A stretch of DNA of 64,000 bases. It comes from Candidatus Bathyarchaeia archaeon (GTDB lineage Archaea > Thermoproteota > Bathyarchaeia > Bathyarchaeales > Bathyarchaeaceae). The notes under the pieces were generated by a model. The model saw only the letters and a program-made list of their open reading frames with translations. It had not been told where the DNA came from and searched no databases. The stretch lies in NCBI GenBank assembly GCA_035283685.1, contig DATETJ010000004.1, positions 62,001 through 126,000 of the forward strand, in the 5' to 3' direction. Positions 59,961 to 64,000 of this stretch are shown here, piece by piece (position 1 is the stretch's first letter; each line of letters opens with the position of its first letter). Position numbers and translations under genes: made by a program.

Positions 59961-60998
59961 TTAAAGGTATTTTCTCATGTCTTCGACTGCTGCCACGGGA
60001 ACGGGCAGGTCTTTCATGGTGAGTAGGCCCGGGGTTGCGTTCATTACTTTTGGTATGGAGTTGACTATTATGGCGACTGTGGCTAGGTCTCCGTGGACAC
60101 AGGGTGAAATCTTCTGGTGCACTGGGGGCACACCGTCGATGGTTATGGCGTCGTATTCCTCTCTTGCGCCTATGTAGGCTTGAAAATCGAGTGTGATTGC
60201 GTCTTTTCGTTTCATTACGCCTCTGGCAATCTGTCTCAAGCCGGCTACCTGTCCCTTCTTGACTGTTATGGCTTCGCTTTTGGCTTCTTCTTTGGCTATG
60301 ACAGGCTCTGCTTGTTCAACTTGGATTTTGTCCAACTGCCATCGCAACGCTGCGGCTACCATGCCGATTGATTGTGCAAGTCCTACGTGGCCTGTGATTT
60401 CTTTGGTTGCCATTTTCTTTTTGAACTCAGCCACTGTGAGTCCGGCGCCTACTTTCTTTTGGAATGGCACGCGTCGGGTTGCGGCGTTCATTACTCTTTT
60501 GACTTTTATTTTGTCTATTTTTTGGCATACGCCTGTGAGCGTGATGACTAGTGTGTCCATGAGGAAGCCTGGGTTGATGCCTGTGCCCAGGAAGGACATG
60601 GCGTATTTGACTCCTAATGCCTCAAGTTTCTTTGCCAGCTCGGGTTCAGAGAGGTATGGGTAGGAGAGTTCTTCGCAGGTTGAGACCACGTTGACTCCGT
60701 ATGTGGCTACAGGCGCTATTTGTGAATAAACATCTCTTAGGTAAGAGCTAGTGGCATGGACGACCACGTCGGCGCAGGCTTTTTTCATGACGTTGTCAAT
60801 GTCGTCGGATACGGTTACACCGAGTTTTTTCCCGATTTCGAGCACTTGGCCGAGGTCTTTGCCGACTTTGTCTTTGGCTACGTCTATGGCGCCTACGATT
60901 CGTACTCCCTGTTTTTCCAGTAGGAAGCGTGCTATGCGGCTACCTACTGCGCCTACACCGTAGCACACTACGCGTATCTCTTCTTTCTCTTTATCCAT
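59961..60998 (-). CDS. 2,4-diaminopentanoate dehydrogenase-like protein
   Basis: NAD(P)-dependent amine/amino-acid dehydrogenase with a DapB-type Rossmann domain. Seen: RVVCYGVGAVGSRIARFLLEK (nucleotide fold), VHATSSYLRDVYSQIAP, VVSTCEELSYPY, SFLGTGINPGFLMDTLVITLTG and the C-terminal ITIDGVPPVHQKISPCVHGDLATVAIIVNSIPKV. These match the family related to 2,4-diaminopentanoate dehydrogenase (ornithine fermentation) more than DapB. Reads in an operon-like order with the D-glutamate cyclase-like gene. The natural substrate is unclear. Confidence 0.75.
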   Translation of the reverse strand: MDKEKEEIRVVCYGVGAVGSRIARFLLEKQGVRIVGAIDVAKDKVGKDLGQVLEIGKKLGVTVSDDIDNVMKKACADVVVHATSSYLRDVYSQIAPVATYGVNVVSTCEELSYPYLSEPELAKKLEALGVKYAMSFLGTGINPGFLMDTLVITLTGVCQKIDKIKVKRVMNAATRRVPFQKKVGAGLTVAEFKKKMATKEITGHVGLAQSIGMVAAALRWQLDKIQVEQAEPVIAKEEAKSEAITVKKGQVAGLRQIARGVMKRKDAITLDFQAYIGAREEYDAITIDGVPPVHQKISPCVHGDLATVAIIVNSIPKVMNATPGLLTMKDLPVPVAAVEDMRKYL

Positions 60999-61123
60999 AG
61001 ACTGTGCACCATGCTGATTGTTTTGAAATATGACTGAGGCTAGTCTGTGGTTTGGGTTATAAGTTTTTGCCGACAGCGCATTCTCTGTTAGAATTGGGTT
61101 TTTTCAAAAAGGCTTGGAGGCGC

Positions 61124-61414
61124 TTAGAGCATGCCTAGTTTGATGGCGACGTCTGCGGCTTTGTAATCTGGGTGCAGTTTGACGAAGGCTTTTTTTTCGC
61201 CTTTGTGTGTAATGTTGACTGTGACTTTTTCCACTCTTACTTCGTAGAGTTCTTCCACCGCTCGTTTTACGTCGGCTTTGGATGCTTTGAGGTTGACGAC
61301 GAAGACGAGTTTGTTTTCGGATTCCAGTATGCGGCTGGCAACTTCGGTCATGATGGGGTGCAGGATTACGCTGTATGGGTCCATGATGAGTTTTGGTTCT
61401 CCTTTCTTAGGCAT
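61124..61414 (-). CDS. rpl23: Ribosomal protein uL23 (L23)
   Basis: Ribosomal protein of 96 residues at the exit tunnel, where nascent-chain factors bind. Seen: LHPIMTEVASRILESENKLVFVVNLKASK, VKRAVEELYEVRVEKVTV, and KAFVKLHPDYKAADVAIKLG. The first residues (MPKKGEPKLIMDPYSVI) form an N-terminal extension. Its start overlaps the end of the uL4 gene by 8 bp. In archaea uL2 normally follows; here the next gene in this direction is the DAPDH-like enzyme. Confidence 0.95.
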   Translation of the reverse strand: MPKKGEPKLIMDPYSVILHPIMTEVASRILESENKLVFVVNLKASKADVKRAVEELYEVRVEKVTVNITHKGEKKAFVKLHPDYKAADVAIKLGML

Positions 61415-62189
61415 ATAGTTCGTTTAGTTTTTCGAAGGCTGATTTTGACCAGACTGTGAGTCTTCCGGGGTGGGTTCCTGGTGCAAGAAGTTCTACGTTT
61501 AGGTTGTTGACGGTTGTTATGTCCACGCCTAGGAGGTTGCGTGCTGCTTGGGCGATGCCGCCGTTTTCAGCTATGACCAGTAGGGGTCCAACTGCTTGTT
61601 TTAGTCTTCTGCCACGTCCTTTGCCTTTTCCAGCGCGTTCTTTGAGGCTTTCTTTAACTCGTACGATGTCAGGCCATAGTCCGAGTTTGAGGAAGGCGTC
61701 TTCGACTTGGCTTGTTTTTTTGAGGGTTTGTATGTCGTCTGTTACGACTAGGGGGAAGTCTTTGATCATGTCCGCTATATGTCCTCGGGCTGCGACTTGC
61801 TCTTTGGTTCCTGTGGCGGCTAAGGCTGAGCGTATGGCTAGGTGCATTTCTTTTTTTGGGATTTTTTTGTAGATTTTTTTTTGGGATACTGGTGGGAATG
61901 CTTGTCGTCCCTTGACTATGCCTACGCCGAAAGCGGCTGTTTGTCCGCCTGCTTTGAGTCTGGGCACGCGGGCCATGCCGTGTCCTGCGCCTAGTGATTC
62001 GACGCTTCTGCGTTTTCCTGCTAAGGGGTCTCTGCCTTGTGGTTGGTAGCGGTGTGATTGTAGAGTGATGACGCCTCTTTTGATTACGTCTGGCCTCAAC
62101 GGCGTCTTGAAAACTGGCGGGACTTGAACTTTGGCTTTGGGTATGGGTTTCCCTTGTAGGTCGAAGATTTTGCTGGTTGTTTTGCCCAT
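61407..62189 (-). CDS. rpl4: Ribosomal protein uL4 (L4)
   Basis: Ribosomal protein of 260 residues lining the exit tunnel. Seen: GAGHGMARVPRLKAGGQTAAFG, the loop contacting the tunnel, VVTDDIQTLKKTSQVEDAFLKLG, GRRLKQAVGPLLVIAENGG, AARNLLGVDITTVNNLNVELLAPGTHPGRLTVW at the C-terminus. The archaeal/eukaryal signatures are clear. It follows uL3 with a 10-bp gap and overlaps uL23, so the three are cotranscribed. Confidence 0.96.
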   Translation of the reverse strand: MGKTTSKIFDLQGKPIPKAKVQVPPVFKTPLRPDVIKRGVITLQSHRYQPQGRDPLAGKRRSVESLGAGHGMARVPRLKAGGQTAAFGVGIVKGRQAFPPVSQKKIYKKIPKKEMHLAIRSALAATGTKEQVAARGHIADMIKDFPLVVTDDIQTLKKTSQVEDAFLKLGLWPDIVRVKESLKERAGKGKGRGRRLKQAVGPLLVIAENGGIAQAARNLLGVDITTVNNLNVELLAPGTHPGRLTVWSKSAFEKLNELYA

Positions 62190-62199
62190 GTGCTGACTC

Positions 62200-63210
62200 T
62201 CATCCTTGTGGTGATTGAAGTGAGATTTCCATTATTTTTGGTGGTGCTTCTGGTACTCGACTTGGCGGTCTGGCTGGTATTCTGAGTCTTATGAGGCGTT
62301 TGGTGGGTCCGGGTACGCTTCCGTTCAGAACCGCGTATGTGCCTTTTACGGGTCCGTAGCGTAGGAATCCGCCTTTGGGTGTGATTTCTGTGCCGTCGGT
62401 GCCGATTTTTAAGATGCGTTTGTTGTATTCGACTCTTTGGTGGTAGCCCATTTGTCCGCTTCGTGGCACCGTGTATAATACGCGGTGGGGGTTCCATGGT
62501 CCGAGTGTGGCTACGCCGCGTTTCATTTTTCGGCTTTTGCGGTCTCGGATTTTGACGCCCCAGCGTTTGATGACGCCTTGGATTCCTTTGCCTTTGCTTA
62601 CTGCTATTACGTCTAGGTATTGTCCTTCCTTGAAGACGTCGGTTATACTTATGGTTTTTCCGAGTAAGGGTTTAACGTAGTCTAGTTGCTGTTTGATTGT
62701 TGCGCCGTCGATTTTGATTTCGATGAGTTCGGGTTTCTTTTTGGGTACTCCTGCGAGTCGTGGTTGTGTGGCTGCTAGTAGGCGTATTTGGTTTATCTGT
62801 GCTAGGTTGTCTTCGATTTTTTTGAGTCCGTTCTCTGGATCTGGGTTGTTGGGTGGTGTTGTTAGGCGGTTGATGTCTTTGGGTGGGTTTTTCATCCATG
62901 TTTCGGTTAGTGTTTTCAATCCGTATGCGGTGCGCTGGTAAGCGCGTACTGCGATTATTGTGACTGGGGGTGTGTCGATTACGGTCGCGGGCTTGGCTAC
63001 TTCCTTTCCGAAGTTTGGTGAGCCCTGTTGGTCCTCTACCATGATTACGTGGGTCATGCCTGCTTTGTAGCCCATGAAGCCTAGGAGAGAAGGAGCGTCA
63101 GCTTTTAGGCTTGGCCAGTAGCGTATGCGTCCGGTTGGGCTGGCAGCGCGTCCTTTCGGCAGATAAGATAGTGAACCACGTTTAGGAGCGCTGACTTTGC
63201 GGTGACCCAT
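62200..63210 (-). CDS. rpl3: Ribosomal protein uL3 (L3)
   Basis: Ribosomal protein of 336 residues reaching the peptidyl-transferase centre. Seen: the N-terminus GHRKVSAPKRGSLSYLPKGRA, LLGFMGYKAGMTHVI, DVIAVSKGKGIQGVIKRWGV, and RSGQMGYHQRVEYNKRILKIG. First gene of the uL3-uL4-uL23 unit; the ATG at 63210 is the typical archaeal start. Promoter lies in the region 63211-63399; a T/A-rich stretch occurs near 63275. Confidence 0.96.
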   Translation of the reverse strand: MGHRKVSAPKRGSLSYLPKGRAASPTGRIRYWPSLKADAPSLLGFMGYKAGMTHVIMVEDQQGSPNFGKEVAKPATVIDTPPVTIIAVRAYQRTAYGLKTLTETWMKNPPKDINRLTTPPNNPDPENGLKKIEDNLAQINQIRLLAATQPRLAGVPKKKPELIEIKIDGATIKQQLDYVKPLLGKTISITDVFKEGQYLDVIAVSKGKGIQGVIKRWGVKIRDRKSRKMKRGVATLGPWNPHRVLYTVPRSGQMGYHQRVEYNKRILKIGTDGTEITPKGGFLRYGPVKGTYAVLNGSVPGPTKRLIRLRIPARPPSRVPEAPPKIMEISLQSPQG

Positions 63211-63399
63211 GGGTTTTCATCTGGTTATGGTGTTTCGCTGTTTCTGATTAGAATCAAGCGTTATAAAGGTTACTAAAATAGTCGTAGCCTTTTTTGGCTG
63301 TGTGGAATAGAAAAGTCACTGGGTAGTGCTTGTGTGTATTCTGGATTCATAAGCGTAAAATCCTTTGACCTTGAGTTTATGAGTGCAAGGAAGTTGTGA

Positions 63400-63534
63400 A
63401 TGTTGGACAAAGAGACAGAGCGGTTGGTTAACGAGGTTAAGAAGGAGCTGCAGGCGTTAAGAGTTAGGATTGATCAGAGGGAAGACCCGAAGCTCTTGAA
63501 GACGTATCGGAAAATGCAGTCAACATTGGATTAA
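63400..63534 (+). CDS. Small coiled-coil protein of 44 residues
   Basis: ATG-initiated microprotein divergent from the uL3 operon. Seen: KETERLVNEVKKELQALRVRI (long amphipathic helix with heptad-like leucines) then DQREDPKLLKTYRKMQSTLD. The AAGGAAG before the ATG is a possible ribosome site. The length and helical character are those of small archaeal proteins that bind a larger partner. No family recognised. Confidence 0.55.
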   Translation: MLDKETERLVNEVKKELQALRVRIDQREDPKLLKTYRKMQSTLD

Positions 63535-63573
63535 CACGGGTTTAGAAACGGGTCCTCGCAGACTTCTCTCTGG

Positions 63574-64000
63574 TTTCTGTTTCAGATGTTATTAACTTTC
63601 GCTTAGAAACAGTAATAATACCGAGGGTTTCTGCATTCAATTACTGTTATGATCCAAATAGAGCTGTGTGGGTGTCGTCGTCAAACTGTTCTTAGTGACA
63701 TCATCATTCAAATAGCTGTGGCTGCGGGAAGAGTAATTTCAAAAGAAGAAGGCGTTATGCCCCTTATGCCTTCTTCTGCGATGATGCGGGTACATATGTT
63801 CTTGAAGCTGTGTGGATGTCGTCGTCAGAGTGTTCCGGTGACATCAACGAGAAGAATGTTATGTTTGGAGGGGGCCGTGGCGTGTTAAAGTTGTTGTTGA
63901 CCAGCGTAGTGTTTTGTTACAACAACTTCTTGAATGGTGGGTTGTGTTGAGGTGAAGGTATGTTTCTGTTTTATGAGTCGTTAACTTTCGGTTAGAATCA
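63574..64000 (+). repeat. Array of stem-loop repeats (copy F), runs to the window edge
   Basis: Second array of the same modules as 42.1-42.4 kb. Seen: TTTCTGTTTCAGATGTTATT then the core TTAACTTTCGCTTAGA (63592-63607) and AGTAATAATACCGAG. GCTGTGTGG(G/A)TGTCGTCGTC occurs twice (about 63663 and 63811), each followed by a GTGACATCA pair. The R1 hairpin AATTTCAAAAGAAGAAGG with AGAAGAAGGC/GCCTTCTTCT is at 63744-63777. A 10-bp inverted repeat AAGTTGTTGT/ACAACAACTT (63888-63897/63919-63928) comes next, and another core TTAACTTTCGGTTAGA (63981-63996) ends it. No coding potential; the short ORF here just reflects the repeat. Confidence 0.75.

Noticed and set aside
63649-63888. Seventy-nine-codon frame with a repeated CGCRRQ motif
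   Set aside because: The repeated residues come from the duplicated stem-loop DNA; it has no protein family features.

Overview
This is an archaeal chromosome segment. The evidence is its information-processing genes: DnaG-type primase, pelota, archaeal release factor aRF1, ABCE1, membrane-anchored LonB, archaeal-type ValS, and ribosomal proteins uL3/uL4/uL23. A remnant of an archaeal family-B DNA polymerase, a possible arcadin-1 homologue and several small proteins I associate with the group point to the TACK superphylum, most likely Candidatus Bathyarchaeia. That assignment is an inference from protein resemblance. GTG and TTG starts are frequent, and Shine-Dalgarno sites such as GGAGGTG are present but not universal.

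Layout. 0-9 kb: DUF2182 membrane protein (cut by the window edge), SCP2-like protein, nucleotide-sugar dehydrogenase, dnaG, a collapsed polB pseudogene, pelota, a nucleotidyltransferase with CutA, a site-2 protease, a tRNA thiolase and a winged-helix protein. 9-16 kb: cell-surface proteins (a beta-helix/PKD/Ig protein and a beta-propeller protein) with membrane and HTH proteins. 16-23 kb: pyrF, an unlisted ribbon-helix-helix protein, a PHP phosphatase, the GMP synthase ATPase subunit, an arcadin-1-like protein, ABCE1 and a tiny acidic peptide gene. 23-30 kb: an ABC-2 exporter, an Ntn-type asparaginase, a transglutaminase-like surface protein, a VapBC pair and a frameshifted DUF2283 gene. 30-36 kb: small membrane proteins, GNAT, ASCH and NTF2-like proteins, tRNA-Ala(CGC), an orphan DppD-type ATPase and aRF1. 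36-41 kb: valS, an MBL hydrolase and pyrH.

41-47 kb is the most disturbed region. It holds a 245-bp dispersed repeat followed by a decayed pyrH 3' fragment, an array of stem-loop repeats, and a frameshifted Met-rich gene. It also holds a tRNA-Leu(CAA) with a 19-nt insert in its D arm, two tandem aldo/keto reductases, and a metalloprotease-like gene whose 3' end runs into a decayed copy of the tRNA-Leu 3' half. 47-60 kb carries an AglB-like soluble domain, small Cys-rich proteins, thiT under a TPP riboswitch, an AIM24-like protein, lonB, GNAT and DUF3795 proteins, an AlkZ-like glycosylase, moaE, and a D-glutamate cyclase-like/diaminopentanoate dehydrogenase-like pair. 61-63 kb is a ribosomal cluster uL3-uL4-uL23 that stops before uL2. 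The last 450 bp are a second array of the same stem-loop repeats.

Functional themes. Ribosome rescue, termination and recycling are represented by pelota, aRF1 and ABCE1 at separate loci. Nucleotide synthesis is represented by pyrF, pyrH and the GMP synthase subunit. The least explained content is the dispersed hairpin-rich non-coding element (31.3, 33.5, 41.0, 42.1-42.4 and 63.6-64.0 kb), the tRNA-derived repeats at 42.8-46.6 kb, and several microproteins.
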